From Pseudomonadota bacterium (GTDB taxonomy: Bacteria > CALINM01), in contig JAOABK010000012.1 of assembly GCA_026418415.1 (NCBI GenBank), positions 1 through 57,017 of the forward strand: 57,017 nt of DNA, in the 5' to 3' direction. The translations under genes were made by a program, and so were the position numbers. The notes below the pieces were generated by a model that had not been told where the DNA came from, did no database searches, and worked only from the letters and a program-made list of their open reading frames with translations. Below, piece after piece: positions 29,687 to 38,110 of the stretch. Positions within the stretch are counted from its first letter, which is position 1. Every line of letters starts with the position of its first letter.

Positions 29687-30122
29687 TTTTTTCTCCTATT
29701 TTATCAAGACGTAAAATTAGGTTATCTTTAATTCTTTCTGCAACTTCATAAACATTTGAGTGTTCTATTGCATCAACTGGACAACTATCAACACAAAGGC
29801 CACAGTATATACATCTGCCTAAGTCTACATAAAACTCCTTTAATTCTTTTTTCTTTGAGCCTTCTGGTGTTTCTGTCTTTAAGGTAATAGCAAAGGCTGG
29901 GCAAATTTTCTCACAATTGGTACAGGCGATGCATTTAAACTTTCCAGTTTCTGGATCGATCTTTAATCTTATAGATCCCCTATATCTTTCGGCTATTTTT
30001 TTCCTAACATGGGGATACTGAAGGGTAACAGGTTTTTTGAAAAAATAGGTAAGAGATTTTGCCATCCCTTTGACTACAGTTTTGATGCCTATACCAACTT
30101 TCTCGAAATAGGATGCCTTCAT
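29679..30122 (-). CDS. nuoI: Complex I subunit I, two [4Fe-4S] clusters (first cluster)
   Basis: 147 residues with CIACTNCEKICP and CIYCGLCVDSCP, binding clusters N6a and N6b. Since this cluster has no NuoE/F/G, these clusters are the likely entry point for electrons, for example from a soluble ferredoxin. That is inference from gene content. Confidence 0.93.
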   Translation of the reverse strand: MKASYFEKVGIGIKTVVKGMAKSLTYFFKKPVTLQYPHVRKKIAERYRGSIRLKIDPETGKFKCIACTNCEKICPAFAITLKTETPEGSKKKELKEFYVDLGRCIYCGLCVDSCPVDAIEHSNVYEVAERIKDNLILRLDKIGEKNV

Positions 30123-30132
30123 TTTCTACCTC

Positions 30133-31104
30133 TTATAAAATTTTCAATATAAATGTTGTGACCAACAAATTTACTAACGCAAGGGGAGTCAAAAACTTCC
30201 AGCAAAAATTCATAAGCTGGTCTGGTCTTAATCTTGGAAAAGTCCATCTAACCCATATAATAATAAAGACAATTGCATAGGTCTTTATGAAAAACCATAC
30301 CACTGGTGGTAAGATTGGCCCATTCCATCCCCCAAGAAATAGCGTTGTTGCCATTGCAGATACAAGAAACATATTGGTATACTCTGCCATGAAGAAAACT
30401 GCAAATCTCATTCCTGAATATTCTGTATGGAAGCCTGCTACAAGTTCCGATTCTGCTTCAGGTATATCAAAGGGAGTCCTGTTTAATTCAGCTATTGCTG
30501 AAATGAGATAGATGATGAAGGGTATAAATTGAGGCACAATAAACCAAATATTTGACTGGGCTTTTACAATTTCTGAAAGCTTTAAAGATTGCGTAATAAT
30601 AACTATGTTTAGAATGCTTAAAATTATTGGTATTTCATAAGCTATAGACTGGGCAATTGAGCGCACCGCACCCATTAAAGAGTATTTGTTATTTGATGCC
30701 CATCCCGCCATAAATATACCGATTGTTGCTATACAGGAAATGCTAAAAAAATACAAAAGACCAATATTTAAATCCTGTACTTGAAGTTTATCTGAAAAGG
30801 GAATTACAACGAACATTAATAATGAAGGAAAGAAAACCATATAAGGTGCTAATCCAAACAGCTTCTTGTCAACACCTTGGGGAGTAATTATTTCCTTACA
30901 AATCAGCTTTAGACCATCTGCAGCACTCTGTAACAATCCATGAGGGCCAACTTCCATAGGTCCTAACCTTAGTTGAATGTGACCAGAAATCTTTCTCTCA
31001 AGCCATACAGCAATAAGAGCATTAAAAGTAAAAACTATCATTACACCAGCAACACTCAAAATTACTCTACCTAAGAAAGTATTTAAAAGGCTTGCAAATT
31101 CCAC
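30133..31104 (-). CDS. nuoH: Complex I membrane subunit H (first cluster)
   Basis: 323 residues. Signature stretches are [40 protein letters not shown] and [19 protein letters not shown]. It forms the quinone chamber with NuoD and NuoB. Only 9 bp separate it from nuoD, where other operons carry nuoE, nuoF and nuoG. Confidence 0.95.
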   Translation of the reverse strand: MEFASLLNTFLGRVILSVAGVMIVFTFNALIAVWLERKISGHIQLRLGPMEVGPHGLLQSAADGLKLICKEIITPQGVDKKLFGLAPYMVFFPSLLMFVVIPFSDKLQVQDLNIGLLYFFSISCIATIGIFMAGWASNNKYSLMGAVRSIAQSIAYEIPIILSILNIVIITQSLKLSEIVKAQSNIWFIVPQFIPFIIYLISAIAELNRTPFDIPEAESELVAGFHTEYSGMRFAVFFMAEYTNMFLVSAMATTLFLGGWNGPILPPVVWFFIKTYAIVFIIIWVRWTFPRLRPDQLMNFCWKFLTPLALVNLLVTTFILKIL

Positions 31105-31113
31105 AAAACCCTC

Positions 31114-32220
31114 CTATCTATCTATTTCGGGCACCACTATATCAATACTACCAAGTATTGCAACAACGTCAGATATTTTATTGCCGGGCAAAAGCTTATC
31201 AATAATACTAAGATTCGCAAAGGAAGGAACTCTAAGTTTAAATCTATATGGCTTTGTAGAACCATCGCTCAAGAGATAAACGCCGAGCAGTCCTCTTGCA
31301 CTTTCAACAGCAAAATAGTATTCACCTTCTGGAAGCTTTACGACCTTAGGAGCCTTTTCAGCATATGGTCCTTCTGGAAGCATCCCTAATGCCTGTTCAA
31401 CAATCTTTGCTGACTGAATAATCTCCTTCATCCTTACTCTATATCTATCGTAACAATCGCCCTTAGTTCCCAGCGGTATTTCAAAATTTAACCTATCATA
31501 AACAGAATAGGGTTCTGTTTTCCTTGTATCTATCATTACTCCAGATCCTCTTGCTACAGGACCTGTTAATCCATAACTTTGAACTTCTTCTTTTGAAATA
31601 AACCCTAAATCCTTAACCCTCTCAAGAAAAACAATACTTTCTATCAACTCTTCAACATCAGCCATTCTTTGATAAATCATCTTTAAATAGTCATCAAGCA
31701 TTTTTAAAAACTCTGGAGTAATATCATCATGAACACCACCGATCTTAAAATAATTGTTAGTCATCCTTTGACCTGTAACTTCTTCAAACATATCCATGAT
31801 TTTTTCTCTTGCATCAAAGACCCAAAGAAAGGGTGTAAAGGCACCTAAATCAAGAAGAAAAGCACCAACCCAGACAAAGTGCGAAGCCATCCTGTTTAAT
31901 TCTCCCATAATAACCCTTATAAACTCTGCTCTTTCTGGTGGTACTATACCCAGTGCCCTTTCCATTGCACCTACATAAGCCCATTCATATAGCATTGATG
32001 AAACATAGTCAAACCTGTCCATGACTGGCATCATCTGAACATATGTTTTGCTTTCAGCCATCTTCTCAACACCGCGATGAGCATAACCAAGAACTGTTTC
32101 AGAAGAAACAACTCTCTCTCCCTCTAATCTTAGGACAATACGCAAAACACCATGGGTTGATGGGTGTTGGGGCCCCATGTTAACATAAAAATCTTGCCTT
32201 ATATCTTTTATTTCTTCCAT
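31114..32220 (-). CDS. nuoD: Complex I subunit D (first cluster)
   Basis: 368 residues. The quinone-site loop VNMGPQHPSTHGVLR and the Tyr in MDRFDYVSSM are present; no nickel-binding CxxC pairs. It is a little shorter than the second-cluster copy. It lies between nuoC (3 bp) and nuoH. Confidence 0.94.
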   Translation of the reverse strand: MEEIKDIRQDFYVNMGPQHPSTHGVLRIVLRLEGERVVSSETVLGYAHRGVEKMAESKTYVQMMPVMDRFDYVSSMLYEWAYVGAMERALGIVPPERAEFIRVIMGELNRMASHFVWVGAFLLDLGAFTPFLWVFDAREKIMDMFEEVTGQRMTNNYFKIGGVHDDITPEFLKMLDDYLKMIYQRMADVEELIESIVFLERVKDLGFISKEEVQSYGLTGPVARGSGVMIDTRKTEPYSVYDRLNFEIPLGTKGDCYDRYRVRMKEIIQSAKIVEQALGMLPEGPYAEKAPKVVKLPEGEYYFAVESARGLLGVYLLSDGSTKPYRFKLRVPSFANLSIIDKLLPGNKISDVVAILGSIDIVVPEIDR

Positions 32221-32223
32221 TTA

Positions 32224-32652
32224 TCAATCCTCTTCTTTCCAGGATTTTAATAGTGGATATCCCTGTAAACCCTCAGGTGTTAGTAACCTTTTAAGACAGG
32301 GATGCCCTTTGAAGGTATTTCCTAATAAATCATAAATCTCTGACTCACACCAGATGCCTGCTGAAAAGATATCTGAAATCGTATCGACTTCTTCAAAATA
32401 TGCTACATCAACATAAATTCCTGTTCTATGAACTTTATCTGTGAGGTTAAAAATATAAACTAACCTGACCCCTTCACCCTTATCATATCCCACAATAGTT
32501 TCTAAGTAGTATCCATCTTCTTTAAATCTTTTAGCTACTTCCCTGATTTCTGATTTATCTTTAAGCAAAAAGGCGTGACAAAAACCACTTTTTACATATT
32601 CTTTTTCAACCTTTTCAATATTTAAATTTTCCAAAATAGCAACTACTCCCAT
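32224..32652 (-). CDS. nuoC: Complex I subunit C (first cluster)
   Basis: 142 residues. The C-terminal signature is CESEIYDLLGNTFKGHPCLKRLLTPEG, followed by YPLLKSW. The N-terminal half is divergent. Placed between nuoB and nuoD as in the second cluster. Confidence 0.9.
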   Translation of the reverse strand: MGVVAILENLNIEKVEKEYVKSGFCHAFLLKDKSEIREVAKRFKEDGYYLETIVGYDKGEGVRLVYIFNLTDKVHRTGIYVDVAYFEEVDTISDIFSAGIWCESEIYDLLGNTFKGHPCLKRLLTPEGLQGYPLLKSWKEED

Positions 32653-32655
32653 GGG

Positions 32656-33141
32656 TTATTTCCCCTCTTTGATTTTTTTCTGTAGCTCAAGAAGTCCATA
32701 AATGAGAGCTTCTGGCCTTGGTGGACATCCTGGAACATAAACATCAACAGGCAAAAAAGTATCAACTCCCTTAACCACACCATAGGCATCTTTGATAAAA
32801 ACTCCCCCTGAAATAGCACAAGCTCCAAGTGCTATTACATACTTAGGTGCAGGCATCTGCTCATATAATGTCTTTACTCTTGATGCCATTTTTTTGGTAA
32901 CTGTACCTGCTACAATCATTAAATCAGCTTGGCGTGGGGAAGGTCTAAAAACTCCAGCTCCAAACCTATCCAAATCAAACCTTGCAGCGCCTGCTGCCAT
33001 CATTTCTATTGCACAACAGGCAAGACCAAAGGTTGCTGGCCAAAGAGAATTTTTCCTCGCCCAGTTCAAAAGGTCTTCTAAAACTGCAAATTTAATACCA
33101 GGAACATAAGGTACATCTATCTTTTCGGGAAGCTTTACCAT
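32656..33141 (-). CDS. nuoB: Complex I subunit B, cluster N2 (first cluster)
   Basis: 161 residues. N2 ligands: CC in [10 protein letters not shown], Cys in LGACAISGG, Cys in [11 protein letters not shown]. The start overlaps the nuoA end by 7 bp. All ligands are kept, so electron transfer to quinone should be intact. Confidence 0.95.
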   Translation of the reverse strand: MVKLPEKIDVPYVPGIKFAVLEDLLNWARKNSLWPATFGLACCAIEMMAAGAARFDLDRFGAGVFRPSPRQADLMIVAGTVTKKMASRVKTLYEQMPAPKYVIALGACAISGGVFIKDAYGVVKGVDTFLPVDVYVPGCPPRPEALIYGLLELQKKIKEGK

Positions 33142-33491
33142 TCAAAAACTCCTTTTGCCCATGCATAGGCTAAAGCTAATGCTAAAATTGCAAGAAAAAG
33201 GAAAACTTCAAACCAGAATATAAGCCCCTGAAGGTTCTTGTATACCATTGCCCAGGGGATTAAGAAAAAAACTTCCACATCAAAGGCTACAAAAAGAAGG
33301 GCAACTAAATAATATCTAACATTAAATTGAATCCAGGCATCACCTATTGGTTCTTCACCGCATTCATATGTAGTGAGCTTTTTTTCTCCAATTGCTTTTG
33401 GACTTAAGATTCGAGGGACTATTGTTACTATTGTTACAAAGATGATACTTAAAATACTAAATAAAAAGACATAGGCATAACTTTCCAGCAC
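33135..33491 (-). CDS. nuoA: Complex I membrane subunit A (first cluster)
   Basis: About 118 residues, three helices, with [20 protein letters not shown] and [13 protein letters not shown] start at the GTG at 33491, which follows a GGGGGG run at 33496-33501. A longer frame opens at a TTG at 33566, but that TTG falls in a consensus -35 box and the extra 25 residues do not look like NuoA. First gene of the tandem nuo region, divergent from hemL. Confidence 0.88.
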   Translation of the reverse strand: MLESYAYVFLFSILSIIFVTIVTIVPRILSPKAIGEKKLTTYECGEEPIGDAWIQFNVRYYLVALLFVAFDVEVFFLIPWAMVYKNLQGLIFWFEVFLFLAILALALAYAWAKGVFEW

Positions 33492-33533
33492 ACTTCCCCC
33501 CAAAATAAATGAATTTAAAGCTAAACCATAAGC

Positions 33534-33563
33534 GTAATAACATATAAAATTTTGAGTTGTCAA
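33534..33563 (-). promoter_or_regulatory. Candidate promoter of the first nuo cluster
   Basis: Minus strand: TTGACA at 33558-33563 and TATTAC at 33534-33539, 18 bp apart, upstream of the chosen nuoA start. The leader would be about 35 nt. Confidence 0.5.
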
Positions 33564-33608
33564 CAAAAAAATTATTTTAATGAAATTTTTCTAAAGTTTT
33601 AAAAACAC

Positions 33609-33637
33609 TTGCCAAAAATTCAAAATCAAAATATAAA
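33609..33637 (+). promoter_or_regulatory. Candidate promoter of hemL and the atp genes
   Basis: TTGCCA at 33609-33614 and TATAAA at 33632-33637, 17 bp apart. The hemL ATG follows after a short leader with an AGGGAG ribosome-binding site at about 33655. Confidence 0.6.
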
Positions 33638-33665
33638 TAATGAAAAAAGTATTAGGGAGATTATA

Positions 33666-34949
33666 ATGGCAAAGGAACTATCTAAAAGATTATTTGAACG
33701 AGCAATTAAAATTTTGCCCGGAGGAGTTGATAGTCCAGTAAGGGCTTTCAAAGCTGTCGGCGGTATTCCCCTTTTTACAAAAAAGGCGGAAGGAGCTTAC
33801 CTTTTTGATGTGGACAACAACAAATATATTGATTACGTAGGATCATGGGGACCAATGATTTTGGGACATAATCACCCTGAAGTTGTTGCCGCAATTGAAA
33901 ATGCTTTAAAAGATGGAACAAGTTTTGGTACATCCTCAGAAAGAGAGATAATTCTTGCTGAACTTGTTTTAGAGGCTTTTCCATCCATTGAAATGGTAAG
34001 ATTTGTAAATTCTGGAACAGAAGCAACCATGTCAGCGATTAGAGTAGCAAGGGGTTATACCAAAAAAAATAAGATAATTAAATTTAATGGATGCTACCAT
34101 GGTCATGCAGATGGCTTACTGGTAAAAGCAGGTTCTGGTGCAGAAACATTTGGCATACCAGATAGTTTAGGGGTTCCAGAGGACTATGCAAAAAACACCC
34201 TTGTTGCAGAGTTCAATGATATCGAATCAGTAAAATCACTATTTGAAAGGTATCCAGATGACATAGCCTGTGTCATTTTAGAACCTGTTGTTGGAAACAT
34301 GGGAGTTTTAATCCCAAAAGACGGATTTCTCAAGAACCTTAGGGAATTAACAAAAAAATATGGAGCTTTACTGATTTTTGATGAAGTAATGACAGGATTT
34401 AGGCTATCTTACGGTGGAGCTCAAGCAATTTTTAACATAGATCCAGACCTAACCTGCTTAGGTAAAATTATTGGCGGTGGTTTGCCAGTTGGTGCATATG
34501 GTGGGAAAAGAGAGATAATGGAATTGGTTGCACCATCCGGTCCAGTTTATCAAGCAGGAACACTATCAGGAAATCCTCTCGCAATGTCAGCAGGTATTGC
34601 AACTCTTAAAGCTTTAAAGGCGAATCGTGTATATGAGAAGATAAACACTTACACTAAAAATCTATGTGAATCTATAAATAATATTTTTGAAGGAAAAATA
34701 CCAGTAAAAATTAATCTTTTTGGCTCTATGTTTACTATTTTCTTTACCAATACTGAAGTATACGACTATAACACTGCAAAAACATCAAATACACAGCTCT
34801 TTGGGAAGTTTTTCAACCTTATGCTTGAAAATGGTGTTTTTTTACCACCCTCACAGTTTGAAGCTGCTTTTGTTTCCTATGCCCATGGTGATATGGAATT
34901 AAATAAAACATTGGAGGCTGTTGAAAAAGCAGTTAAACAACTAACATGA
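33666..34949 (+). CDS. hemL: Glutamate-1-semialdehyde 2,1-aminomutase
   Basis: 427 residues from the ATG preceded by AGGGAG; an upstream TTG in frame lies in the promoter. It is a class III PLP aminotransferase with the GSA-aminomutase signature [12 protein letters not shown] at the N-terminus, [24 protein letters not shown] and the PLP lysine in [15 protein letters not shown]. It makes 5-aminolevulinate for heme and corrinoids, both needed here (multiheme cytochrome, AcsCD). Its stop overlaps the atpZ start (ATGA). Confidence 0.96.
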   Translation: MAKELSKRLFERAIKILPGGVDSPVRAFKAVGGIPLFTKKAEGAYLFDVDNNKYIDYVGSWGPMILGHNHPEVVAAIENALKDGTSFGTSSEREIILAELVLEAFPSIEMVRFVNSGTEATMSAIRVARGYTKKNKIIKFNGCYHGHADGLLVKAGSGAETFGIPDSLGVPEDYAKNTLVAEFNDIESVKSLFERYPDDIACVILEPVVGNMGVLIPKDGFLKNLRELTKKYGALLIFDEVMTGFRLSYGGAQAIFNIDPDLTCLGKIIGGGLPVGAYGGKREIMELVAPSGPVYQAGTLSGNPLAMSAGIATLKALKANRVYEKINTYTKNLCESINNIFEGKIPVKINLFGSMFTIFFTNTEVYDYNTAKTSNTQLFGKFFNLMLENGVFLPPSQFEAAFVSYAHGDMELNKTLEAVEKAVKQLT

Positions 34950-35188
34950 AAAACTTCAATAGAGGTAAAAATTTTAGAAAATATCTTCAACTTAGTTCTA
35001 TTGGCATTGAAATGGGTGTGGCAACAATGATTGGTCTTGGCATAGGGTGGAGTTTAGACAAATATATATTTAGAGAAAAGTATTATCCATGGTTAACTCT
35101 CATATTCCTTTTTTTTGGATTTATAGCGGGAATCAAAAACGCCTTACAGCTGATAAAAAGTTTAGATAAGAAGGAAGAGGATGAATAG
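34946..35188 (+). CDS. atpZ: AtpZ/AtpI-type ATP synthase accessory protein (ATPase gene 1 family)
   Basis: 80 residues with two membrane helices ([18 protein letters not shown] and [18 protein letters not shown]), matching the small AtpZ-like family encoded ahead of F-ATPase membrane genes. Possible role in Mg2+/Ca2+ transport or c-ring assembly. It overlaps hemL by 4 bp and the next gene by 8 bp. Confidence 0.8.
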   Translation: MKNFNRGKNFRKYLQLSSIGIEMGVATMIGLGIGWSLDKYIFREKYYPWLTLIFLFFGFIAGIKNALQLIKSLDKKEEDE

Positions 35189-35561
35189 TAACGGATTAAA
35201 AGAAACAAATAAACTTTTTTTAAAAATGTTTATTATATCGGGAATAATATTTTTAATCATCCTGGTATTTGCTTTTTCACTAAAAAATATTTTAAGTTTT
35301 CTTGCTGGTGCTTTAATATCATTTATTAATATATATTGGTTGCAAAAAATTATTTTCAAATTAACCACAGAAGGCAAAGTATCCGCAAAAAACGGAATAA
35401 GTATGGGGCTTAAAGTTCTATTTGTTTTTGGTAGTATTACAATTTTAATTTTAAAAGCTCCAATAAATCTCTTGATTTTTCTTTTTGGATTGAGTATATT
35501 ACCCGTTGTTATTTTTTTAGATAGCTTTGCCATGATAATTAAACACTTGGGAGGGAAATAA
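35181..35561 (+). CDS. atpI: ATP synthase I-like membrane protein
   Basis: 126 residues, four predicted membrane helices, weak similarity to the ATP synthase protein I family. Assigned mainly from length, topology and position between atpZ and atpB. AtpI assists c-ring assembly in other bacteria. Sequence conservation in this family is low. Confidence 0.65.
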   Translation: MNSNGLKETNKLFLKMFIISGIIFLIILVFAFSLKNILSFLAGALISFINIYWLQKIIFKLTTEGKVSAKNGISMGLKVLFVFGSITILILKAPINLLIFLFGLSILPVVIFLDSFAMIIKHLGGK

Positions 35562-35562
35562 A

Positions 35563-36273
35563 ATGGCTGCAGGTGGACATGAAGCTTTTACCTGGGTATC
35601 AGCGATTCCAGGCCTAAAGAATATTCCTTACGGTCATGTATCTAATGCTATACTCATAGTTGCCATTATTATTTTAATTGCTATTCTTGGCACTCGCAGG
35701 ATAGCCTTAACTGAAGAAGGTGCAGTACCAGATGATAAGCTCACTTTTAAAAATTTCTGTGAGCTACTTCTTGAGGGTATTCTCAAAATAATGGAAGACT
35801 CTATGGGGCATCATGCAAGAAAGTTTTTATATCTTATTGGTAGTGCAGCAATTTTTATTCTTTTTTCTAATATATCTGGACTAATTCCTGGATTTAATCC
35901 CCCAACAGATAATATAAACACAACAGCAGCATGTGCAATTACAGTTTTCATCCTATACAATTACCATGGGCTTAAAGAAAATGGAATGGCCTATTTAAAA
36001 CATTTTGTTGGACCTTTCTGGTGGCTTGCCCCTCTAATGATCCCCATAGAAATTATTGGACATTTAGCAAGACCTCTATCATTATCACTCAGGCTTTTTG
36101 GAAATATTATGGGTGATCATTTGGTTACAGCAATCTTTTTCTCACTTGTGCCACTTTTTGTACCCGTTCCAATAATGGTTCTGGGCTTGTTTGTTTGCTT
36201 CGTCCAGACCTTTGTCTTTTGCTTGCTTTCAATGGCCTACATCTCTGGTGCCATCGCCCACGATGAGCATTAA
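35563..36273 (+). CDS. atpB: ATP synthase F0 subunit a
   Basis: 236 residues, five or six membrane helices. The essential stator arginine is R177 in RPLSLSLRLFGNIMGDH, preceded by PIEIIGHLARP; SNISGLIPGF is also typical. It makes the ion half-channels facing the c-ring. GGAGGG precedes the ATG. The F1 genes and subunit b are not in the window, so the ATP synthase genes are split between loci. Confidence 0.95.
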   Translation: MAAGGHEAFTWVSAIPGLKNIPYGHVSNAILIVAIIILIAILGTRRIALTEEGAVPDDKLTFKNFCELLLEGILKIMEDSMGHHARKFLYLIGSAAIFILFSNISGLIPGFNPPTDNINTTAACAITVFILYNYHGLKENGMAYLKHFVGPFWWLAPLMIPIEIIGHLARPLSLSLRLFGNIMGDHLVTAIFFSLVPLFVPVPIMVLGLFVCFVQTFVFCLLSMAYISGAIAHDEH

Positions 36274-36306
36274 GAGAAAATATAAAAAAAGAAAGGAGGA
36301 GTTACA

Positions 36307-36642
36307 GTGAAAAAGGTATTCTTAACAGTCTTCGCTTTGCTCGCAACAGCTGTTGTAGCTATGGCAGCTGATAATGCACCAGCAGCTGCAACAACAGCCG
36401 CTTCAGCAGCAAGTGACTTCAAGACATGGATCCCTCTTGCAGCTGGTTTTGGTCTTGCAATTTCAGCAGGGCTTGGAGCACTCAGTCAGGCAAAAGGTCT
36501 TTCAACTGCTCTCGACGGCATTGCAAGAAATCCCGCTGCATCTGGTAAGATTGTAACACCAATGATCATCGGTCTTGCGATGATTGAGTCACTTGTCATC
36601 TACTCACTCGTTATCTCATTAATGCTCGTACTAAAACTCTAA
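36307..36642 (+). CDS. atpE: ATP synthase F0 subunit c with N-terminal signal peptide
   Basis: 111 residues. Residues 1-20 form a typical signal peptide (cleavage expected after VAMA), followed by an Ala-rich linker and the two-helix hairpin with loop ARNPAA. The ion-binding glutamate is E94 in AMIESLVIY. The position that is Gln in Na+-binding rings appears to be Ala (A58 in GLGALS), which favours H+ (inference). Strong AAGGAGG ribosome-binding site. Confidence 0.94.
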   Translation: MKKVFLTVFALLATAVVAMAADNAPAAATTAASAASDFKTWIPLAAGFGLAISAGLGALSQAKGLSTALDGIARNPAASGKIVTPMIIGLAMIESLVIYSLVISLMLVLKL

Positions 36643-36656
36643 TAATCTTATTTTTA

Positions 36657-36680
36657 AAAGGGGGCAAAAAGCCCCCTTTC
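36657..36680 (+). terminator. Hairpin after atpE
   Basis: Stem AAAGGGGGC/GCCCCCTTT with an AAAAA loop, followed by TTTC. It looks like a terminator for the atp transcript, but the next ATG is only 6 nt downstream, so it may also be an attenuator or processing site. Confidence 0.75.
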
Positions 36681-36685
36681 TAATA

Positions 36686-37396
36686 ATGAAAGTAAAAATT
36701 TTTTTTCTAATATTGCTCTTTTTAATTATCTTTTTTGCATCTAATTACTCAAAAATCTACTCCTTCACTTGTCTAAATTGTCATAATCCAAATAAGTATT
36801 ATGAGCCTAAAGAAAGATCCTTTCATTCTGGTCTTGAATGTACATCCTGCCATACTACTGAAGGATTATCTTATTGGGTGAAATTAATATTGCCAGCAAT
36901 TTTCCAAAGAGCTAAATACTATACCAGGCATCATAAAGTTGAGATATCGAATTGCATTAAATGTCATAAAATTGAAAACCTAACCACAAAAAATAGTTTA
37001 ACTTTTTCTTTTTCCCATAAAAAACATTTTGATGTTAACTTCTTTGGTGACAATCTTTTATGCCAAAACTGCCATCTTGATGTAGCTCATGCATATAACT
37101 ACAAAACTTCTAAATACATTTGCTTTTTATGCCATAAAATAACAACACCTTCCAATCCAGAAAATTGTTTCTATTGTCACATAAATTTGAAAAAGAAGGA
37201 AAATCATCCCAATAAAAATTGCGATAACTGTCACATAATTGAACCATCTGACTCACGAGTTAACATGGAAAACTGTTTAATCTGCCACAAAAACCTAAAA
37301 TTTCAAAATAATTTAAAGTCTTTACACAACATACACAAAAAAACTGGCTCTGTAACATGCTTTTCCTGTCACAATAAAACAATACATAGAAAGTGA
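36686..37396 (+). CDS. Nine-heme c-type cytochrome, exported
   Basis: 236 residues. An N-terminal hydrophobic signal or anchor (residues about 3-24) is followed by nine CxxCH heme motifs: CLNCH, CTSCH, CIKCH, CQNCH, CFLCH, CFYCH, CDNCH, CLICH and CFSCH. It should be periplasmic or anchored to the membrane and carry electrons between the quinone pool and terminal reductases, or outward. I do not recognise a named family. There is no visible ribosome-binding site: a terminator-like hairpin ends 6 nt before the ATG. It sits between atpE and rex. Confidence 0.88.
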   Translation: MKVKIFFLILLFLIIFFASNYSKIYSFTCLNCHNPNKYYEPKERSFHSGLECTSCHTTEGLSYWVKLILPAIFQRAKYYTRHHKVEISNCIKCHKIENLTTKNSLTFSFSHKKHFDVNFFGDNLLCQNCHLDVAHAYNYKTSKYICFLCHKITTPSNPENCFYCHINLKKKENHPNKNCDNCHIIEPSDSRVNMENCLICHKNLKFQNNLKSLHNIHKKTGSVTCFSCHNKTIHRK

Positions 37397-37410
37397 TTTC
37401 TATCTTTTAC

Positions 37411-37443
37411 TTGCTTTTAGACAATCTATTGATATAATATCAA
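37411..37443 (+). promoter_or_regulatory. rex promoter overlapping a perfect dyad
   Basis: TTGCTT (37411-37416), a 16-bp spacer and TATAAT (37433-37438). The -10 lies within TTGATATAATATCAA (37429-37443), a palindrome with 7-bp arms around one central base. A repressor bound there would block the promoter. The ATG comes 9 nt after the -10, implying an almost leaderless mRNA. Confidence 0.6.
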
Positions 37444-37447
37444 AACA

Positions 37448-38092
37448 ATGAGAAACTACAAATTTCCCAAAATACCAGAGGCAACTATTAAACGTCTATC
37501 TATTTATCATAGAGTCTTAAATGAACTTATGCGTGAAGGTGTTGAAGTTATCTCTTCTCATAGACTTTCTGAACTAACAGGTCTTAATGCACCCCAGATA
37601 AGAAAAGATTTAACTTATTTTGGAGAGTTTGGTGTTAGAGGCGTAGGATATTTTGTCACGCATTTGCATGATAGTATTAGAGAAATTCTTGGAATAAATA
37701 AAAAATGGAACATAATCTTGATCGGTGTTGGCAAATTAGGACAGGCACTTTTGTCATATGAAAACTTTGAAAGACAGGGATACAATATTATTGCTGCTTT
37801 TGATACAGACCCAACAAAAATTGGCAAGAAGTTTGGCATAAAAAAAATAACAGTTATGCCCCTTTACAGAATGAAAAAAATAGCAAAAGATAATAATGTA
37901 AAAATAGCAATTATAGCAACTCCCTCAGAATCTGCACAGAATGTCTTAAATGTAATTGAAGAGGCTGGAATAGAAGGCGTAATAAACTTTGCTCCTGTAA
38001 AATTAACACCTACAAAGAAAAATACAAAAATATCCTATGTAGATTTAGTCACAGAATTTGATAAAATGGCTTTCAAAATCACAAGCAGTTAA
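37448..38092 (+). CDS. rex: Redox-sensing transcriptional repressor Rex
   Basis: 214 residues. The N-terminal winged helix (LSELTGLNAPQIRKDLTYFGEFGVRGVGY) is followed by a Rossmann domain with GVGKLGQALL and a C-terminal swapped helix (LVTEFDKMAF). Rex represses respiratory and fermentation genes and leaves DNA when NADH/NAD+ rises. Placed among atp, cytochrome and nuo genes, it is a likely regulator of them. Its own promoter carries a dyad, so autoregulation is possible. Confidence 0.95.
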   Translation: MRNYKFPKIPEATIKRLSIYHRVLNELMREGVEVISSHRLSELTGLNAPQIRKDLTYFGEFGVRGVGYFVTHLHDSIREILGINKKWNIILIGVGKLGQALLSYENFERQGYNIIAAFDTDPTKIGKKFGIKKITVMPLYRMKKIAKDNNVKIAIIATPSESAQNVLNVIEEAGIEGVINFAPVKLTPTKKNTKISYVDLVTEFDKMAFKITSS

Positions 38093-38110
38093 TTAATCAC
38101 AGGATAAAAT

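Noticed and set aside
21544-32220. NuoD proteins as NiFe-hydrogenase (Ech/Hyc-type) large subunits
   Set aside because: The CxxC pairs that hold nickel are absent and quinone-site His and Tyr residues are present.
33492-33566. 25-residue N-terminal extension of the first NuoA
   Set aside because: It would start with TTG inside a TTGACA promoter box, is not NuoA-like, and a GTG with a GGGGGG ribosome-binding site lies downstream.
33609-33665. Upstream start of hemL
   Set aside because: The TTG lies in the -35 box; the ATG at 33666 has a ribosome-binding site and gives the usual HemL length.
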